Shown here in pieces: positions 17,967-27,589 of a stretch of 64,000 nucleotides of DNA. The notes under the pieces are model-generated. The model was not told the DNA's origin. It searched no databases and saw only the letters and a program-made list of their open reading frames with translations. Numbering within the stretch: position 1 is the stretch's first letter; every line of letters begins with the position of its first letter. The stretch is taken from assembly GCA_937139405.1 (NCBI GenBank), contig CAKZPV010000034.1:124001-188000 (forward strand), in the 5' to 3' direction. The position numbers and the translations under genes were made by a program. The stretch is from an uncultured Nitrospirota bacterium (GTDB lineage: Bacteria; Nitrospirota; Nitrospiria; Nitrospirales; UBA8639).

Positions 17967-19385
17967 ATGTTTAAAAAAGTTTTAGTCGCCAATCGTGGTG
18001 AAATTGCCATGCGCGTGATCCGTGCATGTCGAGAATTCGGCATTGCCACGGCCGCTATTTATTCAGAAAGTGATGCCACAGCCATTTATGTCAAAAAAGC
18101 CAATGAAGCTTATTTGGTTGGTCCAGGACCCGTTCAAGGCTACCTGGATGCACGACAGATTGTAGGATTAGCCAAACGTATCCGTGCTGACGCGATCCAC
18201 CCAGGTTATGGTTTTCTTGCTGAAAATGCTGACTTTGCCAAGCTTTGCGAAGAATCCGGCATTAACTTCATTGGTCCTTCACCACATTCATTGGAATTGT
18301 TGGGTGATAAGGTCAAAGCTCGAGAACTCGCGATTAAAGTTGGAGTTCCTGTTGTCCCAGGAACAGATGGGGCTGTGGAATCACTAGAAGACGGCTTGGC
18401 GTTTTGTCAACGCATCGGCTATCCAGTCATGGTCAAGGCGAGCGCGGGGGGGGGTGGCCGCGGGTTACGCATAGTACGATCAGATGAAGAACTCAAGAAT
18501 GCCATGGAAGCCGGCGCCAGAGAAGCCCTCGCCGCCTTCGGCAATGGTGAACTCTTTATCGAAAAATATGTTGAACGGCCGCACCATATAGAGTTTCAAT
18601 TATTAGCAGATAAAAACGGATATGTGATTCATCTCGGAGAACGGGATTGCTCGATTCAACGACGCCATCAGAAGCTCATTGAAATTGCGCCATCTCTTGT
18701 TTTGACCCCACGCCTCCGGGCAGAAATGGGCGAAGCTGCCATCGCCATGGCACGAGCAGCGCAGTTTTATAATGCAGGAACCATTGAATTTCTCTTAGAT
18801 CCCGATGGCCAATATTATTTCATGGAAATGAATCCTCGCATACAAGTGGAGCATACTGTCACCGAACAAATAACGACTGTTGATATTGTCCAATCACAAC
18901 TCTGGATTGCAGCCGGCCGACCCTTGGTTTTTGGCCAGCATGAAGTGAATTTGCAAGGTTATGCGATTCAAACTCGCATTAATGCGGAAGATCCTCAAAA
19001 TGACTTTCGACCGTCTTCTGGAAAACTTACTGCCTATCTTTCTCCAGGTGGCGTAGGAGTGCGTATTGACGGAGCCGTATACAAAGATTATACCGTTCCA
19101 CCCTATTATGATGCGCTCTTGGCCAAACTCACCGTCCATGGCCGCACCTGGGATGAAACGGTCCGTCGAACACATCGATCTCTGGAGGAATTTGTACTGA
19201 GAGGGGTAAAAACCACCATTCCTTTTTTAACAAAAGTGATGGAAGAACCGGATTTCCGTGCTGGGCGATTTGATACGAGCTACCTCGACACTCACCCCGG
19301 ACTCTATGATTATGAAGAAATGGAAGAACCTGAAGATTTAGTTGTTGCCCTTTCCGCAGCTATTGCTGCGTATGAAGGTTTGTAA
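17967..19385 (+). CDS. Biotin carboxylase / pyruvate carboxylase subunit A
   Basis: 472 residues. This is the ATP-dependent biotin carboxylase. The N-terminus (KVLVANRGEIAMRVIRACRE), the glycine-rich ATP loop KASAGGGGRGLR, the EMNPRIQVEHTVTE catalytic stretch and RINAEDP are all intact. The next gene encodes a carboxyltransferase plus biotinyl domain, so the pair is a two-subunit pyruvate carboxylase of the PycA/PycB type. It makes oxaloacetate, for example as filling-in for a TCA or reductive TCA cycle. An acetyl-CoA carboxylase role is less likely given the partner. Confidence 0.9.
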   Translation: MFKKVLVANRGEIAMRVIRACREFGIATAAIYSESDATAIYVKKANEAYLVGPGPVQGYLDARQIVGLAKRIRADAIHPGYGFLAENADFAKLCEESGINFIGPSPHSLELLGDKVKARELAIKVGVPVVPGTDGAVESLEDGLAFCQRIGYPVMVKASAGGGGRGLRIVRSDEELKNAMEAGAREALAAFGNGELFIEKYVERPHHIEFQLLADKNGYVIHLGERDCSIQRRHQKLIEIAPSLVLTPRLRAEMGEAAIAMARAAQFYNAGTIEFLLDPDGQYYFMEMNPRIQVEHTVTEQITTVDIVQSQLWIAAGRPLVFGQHEVNLQGYAIQTRINAEDPQNDFRPSSGKLTAYLSPGGVGVRIDGAVYKDYTVPPYYDALLAKLTVHGRTWDETVRRTHRSLEEFVLRGVKTTIPFLTKVMEEPDFRAGRFDTSYLDTHPGLYDYEEMEEPEDLVVALSAAIAAYEGL

Positions 19386-19445
19386 GCATCGTCGTCGATC
19401 CAACAACGGATACAGTTGGTCCGTTGTCCATGTGAAAGGTTGCTT

Positions 19446-21380
19446 ATGCCACGAAAAACAAAAAAACGAGTGCAAGTGGGGCGCCCGAATCCCACACGTA
19501 CAAAATCCGGCGCTCCTCCGGCTCTCGACATTGAAGCCTCACCAAAACGGCAGGTGTATCTCACCGATGTGGCCCTCCGCGATGGGCACCAATCACTCCT
19601 CGCTACCCGTATGCGGACCGAAGATCTGTTGGCCGTCGGCGCAGATTTGGATGAAGTTGGATTCTGGTCATTAGAAGTTTGGGGAGGAGCCACCTTTGAT
19701 TCTTGTCTCCGATTTTTGAAAGAAGATCCATGGGAGCGACTTCGAGCCTTTCGCCAAGCCATGCCCAAGACTCGCTTGCAAATGTTATTGCGGGGACAAA
19801 ACGTGGTGGGGTACAGACATTATGCCGACGATGTGCTTCAAAAATTCATTGAACTCTCCGCAAAAAACGGCATTGATGTGTTCCGAATTTTTGATGCCCT
19901 CAATGATATACGTAACATGAAGCCAGCCATGGAAGTGGTGAAAGCTTGCGGGAAACACGTGGAAGCCACCATCTGTTACACCGTGAGTCCTGTGCACAGC
20001 TTGAATCATTTTGTCGAACAAGCGAAACAACTAGAAGACCTTGGTGCTGATACGATTTGCATTAAAGATATGGCTGGGTTGTTGCCCCCATTTGAAGCCT
20101 ATGAATTAATCGATCGGCTGAAATCAACGGTTCGTACTCCCCTTCATCTTCATACCCACTACACTTCTGGAATGGCTTCCATGTCTTCCCTTATGGCGAT
20201 CATGGGTGGGCTTGATATATTAGATACGGCGTTGTCTCCATTATCAGGGGGGACCTCCCATCCTCCCACAGAATCATTTATTGCGGCGCTTCGAAATACC
20301 CCCTACGATACCCAACTGGATCTTCAGCAACTTACTCCAGCAGCAGATAAACTTCGAAAGTCACGAAAACGCTATCGGCAATTTGAAAGCGATTTCACTG
20401 GTGTCGATACCGACATTCTACTTTCTCAGGTGCCAGGAGGAATGTTGTCGAATTTAGCCGCCCAATTAGCCGAACAAAATTCGTTGGGGAAAATAAAAGA
20501 AGTCTTGGAAGAAATTCCTCGAGTCCGAAAAGATATGGGATATCCTCCACTGGTTACCCCAACGAGTCAAATTGTTGGCACTCAAGCCACCTTAAATATT
20601 TTGACCGGTGAACGGTATAAGGTCATTACCAATGAAACAAAAAATTACTTTCAAGGTTTGTACGGCAAATCACCGGGAAGCCTGAACTCCAAAATCAGGA
20701 ATAAGGCTCTTGAGGGTGACAAACCGGTTTCGGGGCGCCCCGCCGACAATCTGGATCCAGAGCTTGAGGATGCACAACAAGAATTAGTCGGGAAAGACAT
20801 TGCAGAAGAAGATATTGTCTCCTACGCCCTACTTCCGTCTGTTGCTTTACAGTTTTTTGACGAACGGGAGAGAGGTGAACTGAAACCTGAACCCCTACAA
20901 ATCCAATCGGAAAGTGGACCAGCTGCTGGGCATGACTTACATTTGGCACCAGTGGAATTTAAAGTCACTGTCCATGGTGAGTCATATCATATACGAGTGT
21001 CAGGATCTGGACAAACTATTGATGGAACCAAGCCGTATTACATTAAGGTTAATGATAAACTTGAAGAGGTCTACCTTGAACCCATTCAAGAAGTATTAGC
21101 TGGAGCTCCAGAGGCTCAACAACCAACCTCTTCTGCTAAAATCGATGGCCGACCCAAACCATCTCATGCCGGTGATGTGACCACCCCGATGCCAGGCAGG
21201 ATAGTCAAACTGCTAGTCGCTCAGGGTGATAAGGTAAAGGCGGGCGATCCCTTACTTGTCGTAGAAGCGATGAAAATGGAAAATCGGGTACAGGCTCCCA
21301 TAGCCGGCAAGGTGGAAACCATTTATATTAAAGAAGGAGATGAAGTGAATCCGGACGAAACCCTGATTCATTTGGAATAA
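19446..21380 (+). CDS. Pyruvate carboxylase subunit B (carboxyltransferase + biotinyl domain)
   Basis: 644 residues. The N-terminal HMGL-like carboxyltransferase has the opening VYLTDVALRDGHQSLLATRM and metal-binding residues in LHLHTHYTSG. A PycB conserved domain follows, and a C-terminal biotinyl domain carries Lys610 in EAMKMEN. The frame is open 10 codons upstream from a TTG, but GAAAGG lies 6 nt before the ATG at 19446, which I use. It can also be read as oxaloacetate decarboxylase alpha; the adjacent biotin carboxylase favours pyruvate carboxylase. A Pro/Ser linker precedes the biotinyl domain. Confidence 0.9.
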   Translation: MPRKTKKRVQVGRPNPTRTKSGAPPALDIEASPKRQVYLTDVALRDGHQSLLATRMRTEDLLAVGADLDEVGFWSLEVWGGATFDSCLRFLKEDPWERLRAFRQAMPKTRLQMLLRGQNVVGYRHYADDVLQKFIELSAKNGIDVFRIFDALNDIRNMKPAMEVVKACGKHVEATICYTVSPVHSLNHFVEQAKQLEDLGADTICIKDMAGLLPPFEAYELIDRLKSTVRTPLHLHTHYTSGMASMSSLMAIMGGLDILDTALSPLSGGTSHPPTESFIAALRNTPYDTQLDLQQLTPAADKLRKSRKRYRQFESDFTGVDTDILLSQVPGGMLSNLAAQLAEQNSLGKIKEVLEEIPRVRKDMGYPPLVTPTSQIVGTQATLNILTGERYKVITNETKNYFQGLYGKSPGSLNSKIRNKALEGDKPVSGRPADNLDPELEDAQQELVGKDIAEEDIVSYALLPSVALQFFDERERGELKPEPLQIQSESGPAAGHDLHLAPVEFKVTVHGESYHIRVSGSGQTIDGTKPYYIKVNDKLEEVYLEPIQEVLAGAPEAQQPTSSAKIDGRPKPSHAGDVTTPMPGRIVKLLVAQGDKVKAGDPLLVVEAMKMENRVQAPIAGKVETIYIKEGDEVNPDETLIHLE

Positions 21381-22333
21381 TGCAGGGTCGCTTTTGTTTT
21401 TCCGGCACAATCGTTTTCTTTTTTGTTGCTTGGTGCTTCACCTTCCTGGGATGCTCCTCTTCTTTGCCACCCCCTCCTTGGGCTGAATTTATTCAACGAG
21501 TTCCCTTTCAGACAGTACAAGTCAAGGACCACCGGATGGCCTACCTTGATGTCGGTCAAGGGCAACCAGTGATCCTTATTCATGGTTTTGGTGGATCAAT
21601 GTGGCACTGGGAGTATCAATACCTTCCATTGGCACAATCTCACCGGGTCATTATTCCAGATCTCATTGGGTCAGGGTTTTCCGATAAACCAGAGACCGTT
21701 TATAGCCCAGAACAGCTCGTACAATTTTTTTTGGAATTTATGGATACGCTAGAAATTAAACACGCGACATTGATTGGGAACTCCATGGGAGCCGGCCTGT
21801 CCATGGCCATGGCCCTTGATCACCCTGAACGAGTTGATCGACTTGTCTTGATTTCTGGATTTCCACCCCAAGTGGAACCCAGTGTGGCATCCCCTCAGTA
21901 TCGGCAATTTCTTCACTACCGACCTCCTCTCTGGTTAGCAAAGATAGGAAATCAAATAGCAGGGCAAGGCACAACGGAACGTCTACTTAAAGAAATTGTC
22001 TATCGCCCAGAACTCATCTCGGCTTCTGTTATTGAGCGCTCGGTTCAGAATCGCCAAAGAGGAGGATTGCTTACCCCGCTCTATTCGTTGTTGGACCATA
22101 TCGATAGCTGGGAAGAACGTTATGGGCAACGACTGAGTAATATTTCACACCCAACCTTGCTATTATGGGGTGATTATGACCGTGTCTTTCCATTAGAAAT
22201 CGGAAAACAGGTGAGGAATCTATTGCCACAAGCCGAATGGCATGTCATTCCTGATGCCGGCCATCTACCTCAATGGGAACAACCGCATGTCGTCAATCCT
22301 CTTATTCTTCCCTTTTTAGCGAAATCCTCGTAA
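21380..22333 (+). CDS. Alpha/beta hydrolase lipoprotein
   Basis: 317 residues. The N-terminal signal ends in the lipobox FLGC (Cys25), predicting membrane anchoring. The hydrolase core has the oxyanion stretch HGFGGS, the nucleophile elbow GNSMG (Ser135), the acid in GDYDRVFP and the catalytic His in DAGHLPQWEQP. The start overlaps the pycB-like stop (TAATG), so it is translationally coupled to it. The substrate is unknown; the close coupling to pyruvate carboxylase has no obvious explanation. Confidence 0.85.
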   Translation: MQGRFCFSGTIVFFFVAWCFTFLGCSSSLPPPPWAEFIQRVPFQTVQVKDHRMAYLDVGQGQPVILIHGFGGSMWHWEYQYLPLAQSHRVIIPDLIGSGFSDKPETVYSPEQLVQFFLEFMDTLEIKHATLIGNSMGAGLSMAMALDHPERVDRLVLISGFPPQVEPSVASPQYRQFLHYRPPLWLAKIGNQIAGQGTTERLLKEIVYRPELISASVIERSVQNRQRGGLLTPLYSLLDHIDSWEERYGQRLSNISHPTLLLWGDYDRVFPLEIGKQVRNLLPQAEWHVIPDAGHLPQWEQPHVVNPLILPFLAKSS

Positions 22334-23002
22334 ATGACATTTTCCGAACACCTACGCCAATCAGCCGCACCTATCTGGAAGGCCCAACTCCGTCACCCCT
22401 TTGTCGTGGCCTTGGGGAAAGGCACACTCTCGCTACATAAATTTCAATATTATATTTTGCAAGATGCTCGCTATTTAGAGGAGTTGGCCAGAATATTTGC
22501 TGTAGGAGCAGCAAAGGCTGACGATGCCGATACAGCCATTCGCTTTGCTCAATTAATTGAAGAAACAATCGTAGTCGAACGAAGCCTTCACGAATGCTAC
22601 GGCAAACGATGGAAATTGTCTCTTCAAGATATGCGGTCCACACCTATTTCTCCCACAAATTATGCCTATTGCCGCCATATGCGTAGTGTCGCTCAAAGCG
22701 GCACACTTGGTGAACTTACAGTAGTGGCATTGCCTTGTGCATGGGTCTACTGTGAAGTCGGACAACACTTATTACGCAAAGGCCCTCCACAATCATCACA
22801 CCCGTACCGTGAATGGCTAGAATTGTATAGTTCGCCTGAATTCGCCAATGTGGCCAAATGGATGCGCAATCTTGTCAATCGATGTGCGAGAACTGCTGGA
22901 AAAGCAGAAAAAGCTCGGATGGAAGAAGCTTTCCTCATCAGCTCACGATATGAATGGATGTTTTGGGATATGGCTTGGCGGGAAGAACGTTGGCCAGTAT
23001 AA
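22334..23002 (+). CDS. TenA-family thiaminase-II-like protein
   Basis: 222 residues, all-helical. The TenA signature is present: QDARYLEELARIFAVGAAKA near the N-terminus and ALPCAWVYCEVG with Cys135 at the position of the catalytic cysteine of Bacillus TenA. TenA salvages thiamin degradation products by hydrolysing aminopyrimidines. The ATG immediately follows the hydrolase stop, so the two are coupled. No other thiamin gene is adjacent. Confidence 0.88.
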   Translation: MTFSEHLRQSAAPIWKAQLRHPFVVALGKGTLSLHKFQYYILQDARYLEELARIFAVGAAKADDADTAIRFAQLIEETIVVERSLHECYGKRWKLSLQDMRSTPISPTNYAYCRHMRSVAQSGTLGELTVVALPCAWVYCEVGQHLLRKGPPQSSHPYREWLELYSSPEFANVAKWMRNLVNRCARTAGKAEKARMEEAFLISSRYEWMFWDMAWREERWPV

Positions 23003-23125
23003 ACTATCGTGCAAGGGAAGCTTCAGAACATTTCATGCTGCAACAAATGAATTTTTGACTGCGCGTGATCGTGACATTCTCTTCTGGTTACCGTCATTCT
23101 GGTTGAATCCTAAAAAATTTAAGTC

Positions 23126-23815
23126 ATGAAAAAAAACAGGCAATTTAAATCAACAGGGATGATATTACTCATCGTACTCTGGTCTTCTTTTCATGGACAC
23201 TCAATTACAAATAGCCAAGCCGAAAACAAGACGGGAATTAAACCTCTGCTTGAACTTAAAGGAAAATCTTTGCATGCTCTCATTCCATCAGATATTCAAC
23301 CACTGATTCTCAGAAATGAAATAGAAACATTTCTTAAAAAATTAGACGAAACACCTCCTGCATGGACTCAACTTGAGGATGCTGATATTACAGAACAAAG
23401 CGAACGGCTTTTTCAATTTAATCGCCAACGTAACGCAAAACGTTCAATACAGGACACTTTTGAGCAACCAATCGCCTTTCTTTGGACAGGCATACTTCGT
23501 CAATATTTAGATGAATTTAAAGGATTTTCTCTCGCGTTAGGGCCAGAACTTATCAATACATCTTGGGGAATTGTTCGTTTCAAACCAATAAATCTCCCTC
23601 CCTATCTCATAGCCATTCCAACCCTTGCATTGCGAAAAAATCTACTCGCTCGGCAGAAGCAAGGAGAAACCATTGAAGTCAATATGGTATGCATGGGAAC
23701 ACTGATCTCTGACGAATCCCTCATATATGGTTTTTCTCATGATGACCACCATAACGGAATGATCTTACCTGTCGTATCCGTTCAGAACTTGATGTATATC
23801 CTCAAACCATCTTAA
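23126..23815 (+). CDS. Hypothetical secreted protein
   Basis: 229 residues, not recognised. An N-terminal hydrophobic segment (about 11-22) looks like a signal peptide. The mature part is mixed and ends in HDDHHNGMILPVVSVQNLMYIL. It has no cysteine pair or repeat. It lies 124 bp after the TenA gene and 46 bp before the VanZ-like gene. Confidence 0.6.
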   Translation: MKKNRQFKSTGMILLIVLWSSFHGHSITNSQAENKTGIKPLLELKGKSLHALIPSDIQPLILRNEIETFLKKLDETPPAWTQLEDADITEQSERLFQFNRQRNAKRSIQDTFEQPIAFLWTGILRQYLDEFKGFSLALGPELINTSWGIVRFKPINLPPYLIAIPTLALRKNLLARQKQGETIEVNMVCMGTLISDESLIYGFSHDDHHNGMILPVVSVQNLMYILKPS

Positions 23816-23861
23816 AGCCCTTCCTCATATTTTTATTTCAATACTCCGAGAAGTCTACAAT

Positions 23862-24305
23862 ATGATTCATCCAACTCAAGACGCACCACAAAAAAAATGG
23901 AATCTGATAAAATACTGGATTCCCGTTATCCTCTACTGCTGTTTGATTGTGTACCTTTCAGCACAATCGTATCCTAGCCAGCACATTCCCTCTTTCTTAT
24001 TTGGACTCAGTGACAAACTAGTCCATGGCGTCGAATATGGCATACTGGGAATATTGCTCTACCAAGCCTTTCACCAAACAACTCCAACAATCGGAAGCAT
24101 TACCCTAGCTGTCATTTGTGCATTGATATTTGGAATTTCGGATGAAATTCATCAATGGTTTGTTCCCCATCGACAAGCTGACACGTTGGATCTGCTAGCT
24201 GATGTCGTAGGAGCCACATTCTTTGTCTTCGCATGGGTCTTTCTCACAAAACAATATGCCTCATACCGTCAAGCCCTTCATGATACAGACATACGTGAAT
24301 CATGA
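23862..24305 (+). CDS. VanZ-like family membrane protein
   Basis: 147 residues with four predicted membrane segments. The family motifs DKLVHGVEYGILG and ISDEIHQWFVPHRQADTLDLLADVVGA are both present. VanZ relatives are integral membrane proteins of unclear function (glycopeptide tolerance in enterococci). It directly precedes the secretion operon. Confidence 0.85.
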   Translation: MIHPTQDAPQKKWNLIKYWIPVILYCCLIVYLSAQSYPSQHIPSFLFGLSDKLVHGVEYGILGILLYQAFHQTTPTIGSITLAVICALIFGISDEIHQWFVPHRQADTLDLLADVVGATFFVFAWVFLTKQYASYRQALHDTDIRES

Positions 24306-24333
24306 ACTTTACCCATCCCCATCGCACACCTCT

Positions 24334-24975
24334 ATGAACATTCCTCCTATGTATATATGGAAATATTTCAAAGCCCCGTTAACCAATCAAGTTGGGGTCA
24401 CCTATCTTTTTGTCATGATCCTGGTAGTGGTCATGAGCATTTCCCTCATGGGAGTCACGCAACAATGGTCAGTTATCATGAAACGTGATCGAGAAGCGGA
24501 ACTGCTTTTTCGTGGTACACGCATTAAAGAGGCTATTGAACGCTATGTCGCCGACCATGAAGTTCAAAAAGCAACTAGGCCTAATCGTTGGCCGCGAACA
24601 CTGGAGGAACTGACAAAAAAATCTCCGAAACGCTACCTTCAGACCGTCTATACTGATCCAATCACAGGAAAGGATTTTGATTTAATAAAGACAGGTGAAG
24701 AGCTACACGGCGTTCGTAGTACCAGCACGGACGTTCCATACAATCAAGTTCAGTTCAAAAATGCTGAAACATATCAGGCCATTCGATTTGAATCGACCGG
24801 ATCTGCGGCCAATTGCCAACCTAATCCTATCAATCCTCTTGTCCAAGAGAATTGCACGCCAGCTGGAACATCACCCTCTTCTCCTGAAGCCTCCTCACCA
24901 GAAACCTCTTCATCAGAATTAACCGCTCCTGATTCCTCAGTCACTGGCTCACAAGTACCTAATTCACCTTCATGA
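24334..24975 (+). CDS. Atypical minor pseudopilin-like protein of the secretion operon
   Basis: About 213 residues. It opens with a single hydrophobic helix after a Gly (QVG-VTYLFVMILVVVMSISL), like a prepilin helix. Position +5 is Phe instead of the usual Glu, as in GspK-type tip pseudopilins. A globular part with RIKEAIERYV and PRTLEELTKK follows the same layout as the two GspG-like proteins downstream, and the tail is Pro/Ser/Glu-rich low complexity. The frame is open back to 24223 inside the VanZ-like gene. The ATG at 24334 is my choice but lacks an SD. It heads the secretion operon. Confidence 0.6.
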   Translation: MNIPPMYIWKYFKAPLTNQVGVTYLFVMILVVVMSISLMGVTQQWSVIMKRDREAELLFRGTRIKEAIERYVADHEVQKATRPNRWPRTLEELTKKSPKRYLQTVYTDPITGKDFDLIKTGEELHGVRSTSTDVPYNQVQFKNAETYQAIRFESTGSAANCQPNPINPLVQENCTPAGTSPSSPEASSPETSSSELTAPDSSVTGSQVPNSPS

Positions 24976-25207
24976 TGGAAGCTGAATAAAAAGAACTCTT
25001 TAAAGCGCTCACAATCTAGCACCCCTGTCACTTTTACAATATCGGATAGACCTCCTCACTTAATATTGAAAAACCGACATCCGATACATAAGCATAGCTA
25101 GAACCTTCTCTAGCCGAAATTATCGAAATATGCTAAAATATGGGGGGTTTTTAATCTTCACTAATCCCCCCGCCGAGACATCAAGAGAAGGAATGCACAT
25201 TACCATT

Positions 25208-27589
25208 ATGCGTATATTTCATCATATCGGAATACTCTTTTTTATTACCTTCCTTATGGCCTGTAGCGTCCAAGAATTGCACCTTGGAGAAGACCTCGAG
25301 AAAAAAGGAGATTGGGATGGAGCCGTGGCGGTATATCGCGATGCATTGCGGAAAGAACCATTCAATAAAGAATTAGAAAAAAAGCTTCGACATGCCAAAA
25401 CCCGTGCAGCAGAACAACATTTTGCACAAGGGCGTGAATGGCTCAAAAAGCATCAAATAGCGGAGGCCCTACAAGAACTTCAAATTGCCTTGGGATTAGA
25501 TCCCGAAAACCCTGAACATCACGCGGCTCTCAATGATGCCTGGCGTTTAAAAACAGCTCGACAAACGCTTCTTGATGCCAAGCACATTGAACATTTAGGT
25601 CGGTTTGATGAAGCATTGAACCTCTACGAATCAGCAGTGGAATTGGACCCCTCTCTCGTAGAAGCGATTGAAGGCATTACTCGAGTGGTTCAACACCAAC
25701 AAAAAATTGACACGATCGGGGGCTCCGCAGAACCGGTCACACTACGGTTTCAGAATACACGGCTCAAGCAAGTATTTGAAATTTTGGCTAGAACCGCAAA
25801 CATCGACATTTTATTTGATAAGGATGTGCGAGATGACTTGGTAACCATTTTCACCAAAGATACACCATTTAACCAAGCGCTTAATCTCATTTTAACGACC
25901 AATCAATTATTTGCGAAACGAGCAGGCCCTGATCGCCTGCTGATCATTCCAGATACGAAGCAAAAGCGCGAACAATACGAAGACTTACAAATTCGTACAT
26001 TTTATTTGTCCAATGCAAAAGCGAAGGATATGGCCAATCTCCTCCGCACGATTTTAGAAACTAAACGCGTGTATGTGAATGAACCTCTCAATACGGTGGT
26101 AATCCGCGACCACCCAAGCAAAATTTCTTTGGCAGAAAACGTCATTTTGGCAAATGACCGTCAAGATGCTGAAGTCGTATTAGATCTTGAAGTCTTAGAA
26201 GTGAATCGAACGAAAACCAAAAAAATAGGATTGAATTTTGCTAAGCAAGCTGGATTTGGAATTTTTCCCGATGCGTTAAATAGCGATGGAACAAGCGCAG
26301 CCAAATCCTTTTCAACAGCCGCACAATCCTTTTCGTATCGCAACTTGACCAGCCTTGGGGAAGAATCTTATCTATTTACCTTTCCAAGCAGTTTACTGAT
26401 GGACTTTTTTAAACAAGAATCGAATGCTAAAACACTAGCCAATCCGAAACTTCGAGTATTGAACAACGAAAAAGCCTCGATCAACATTGGTGACAAGCAA
26501 CCTATTCTTTTATCGACTACAAATGTGCTGCCAGGACAAGCCACCACAGGAGCTCTTTCAACCACTTCAACTGTGACATCCATTGAATTTAAAGACACTG
26601 GTATCAAATTGACAGTCGAACCGACGATTCATTTAAACAATGCAATCACCCTACGGCTTCAAGTTGAGGTAACTCGCCTAGGCGACCGAGTTATCCTACA
26701 AGCTGATCCGGAAATTTCACAATTTCGCTTTGGAACAAGGACCGCCGATACAGCCCTCAGCATGCGAAATGGTGAAACGGTCGTACTGGCAGGTCTGATA
26801 CAAGAAGAAGATCGGAAGAACAGAGAAGCCGTGCCGGGCATCGACGAGATTCCTGGCATTGGAGATCTCCTTAGTAACCGCAATACCGAAAAGGTTACAA
26901 CAGAAGTAATTATAGTCATTACTCCTCGTATCGTTCGGAACCTGAGCCCACCCCAACTCGCTAAACAAACGCTCTGGTCTGGTACTGCCAATCAATATAA
27001 TACTCAACCACTTTTTTCACAAAACCAACCAGTAGTCGCACTCAATAATAGTACAGCCAATGATATTGTTAGCGAGCCTGACTTAGCCATCTTTGCAGAC
27101 AAACAATTGAATCAGGAAACGGATCTGGGTCAGGAACCATCAGCGCCAGGCGAAGGAGATTTTAGCGGCTTACAAACCGGGGCTTCACAGTTACACATAA
27201 TTCCGTCAGCGGCATCAATGAAACTTGGAGAACAATTTTCTTTGACCTTACAAGGACAAAACTTTTCTTCGGCTGAACGAACATCATTAACCCTCACGTA
27301 CGACCCAACCATTATGACCTTCAAACAAGCTATAGAAGGCCCTTTTTGGACAGGCCAACAGGTGCCCCCCAATCTCACGGTCTCGGCGGTTCCCAATGCC
27401 GGTCAATTAGTCATCCAAATGGGTCAGCAGGGAAAATCTGTTCAGGGAAGTGGATCGCTTGTTTCTCTGGTCTTCGAAGCCACTGAGTCGGGCACATCCA
27501 ATATTCACATTCAAAATCCGACCGTGTTAGGGGCTAATTCCCAACCGGTGCCGGTTATGGTGCAACATGGGAGAGTCTCGGTGGAATAA
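25208..27589 (+). CDS. Type II secretion/type IV pilus secretin with TPR and cohesin domains
   Basis: About 793 residues. A lipoprotein signal (FFITFLMAC) is followed by TPR-like helices (about 25-160) and a secretin N-domain (VTLRFQNTRLKQVFEILARTANIDILFDKDV). The secretin barrel domain reads TLANPKLRVLNNEKASINIGDKQPIL, with the family C-terminus IPGIGDLLSNRNTEKVTTEVIIVITPRIV. The last about 120 residues form a cohesin-like beta domain (IIPSAASMKLGEQFSLTL...LTLTYDPTIMTF). The ATG at 25193 is an alternative start, but its AAGGA is too close. The product should form the outer-membrane channel. Cohesin-secretin fusions occur in bacteria with MshL/GspD-like hybrid systems. Confidence 0.9.
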   Translation: MRIFHHIGILFFITFLMACSVQELHLGEDLEKKGDWDGAVAVYRDALRKEPFNKELEKKLRHAKTRAAEQHFAQGREWLKKHQIAEALQELQIALGLDPENPEHHAALNDAWRLKTARQTLLDAKHIEHLGRFDEALNLYESAVELDPSLVEAIEGITRVVQHQQKIDTIGGSAEPVTLRFQNTRLKQVFEILARTANIDILFDKDVRDDLVTIFTKDTPFNQALNLILTTNQLFAKRAGPDRLLIIPDTKQKREQYEDLQIRTFYLSNAKAKDMANLLRTILETKRVYVNEPLNTVVIRDHPSKISLAENVILANDRQDAEVVLDLEVLEVNRTKTKKIGLNFAKQAGFGIFPDALNSDGTSAAKSFSTAAQSFSYRNLTSLGEESYLFTFPSSLLMDFFKQESNAKTLANPKLRVLNNEKASINIGDKQPILLSTTNVLPGQATTGALSTTSTVTSIEFKDTGIKLTVEPTIHLNNAITLRLQVEVTRLGDRVILQADPEISQFRFGTRTADTALSMRNGETVVLAGLIQEEDRKNREAVPGIDEIPGIGDLLSNRNTEKVTTEVIIVITPRIVRNLSPPQLAKQTLWSGTANQYNTQPLFSQNQPVVALNNSTANDIVSEPDLAIFADKQLNQETDLGQEPSAPGEGDFSGLQTGASQLHIIPSAASMKLGEQFSLTLQGQNFSSAERTSLTLTYDPTIMTFKQAIEGPFWTGQQVPPNLTVSAVPNAGQLVIQMGQQGKSVQGSGSLVSLVFEATESGTSNIHIQNPTVLGANSQPVPVMVQHGRVSVE

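Noticed and set aside
24223-24333. N-terminal extension of the pseudopilin-like gene into the VanZ-like gene
   Set aside because: It would overlap VanZ coding in another frame, and the extension has no prepilin-like or membrane features.
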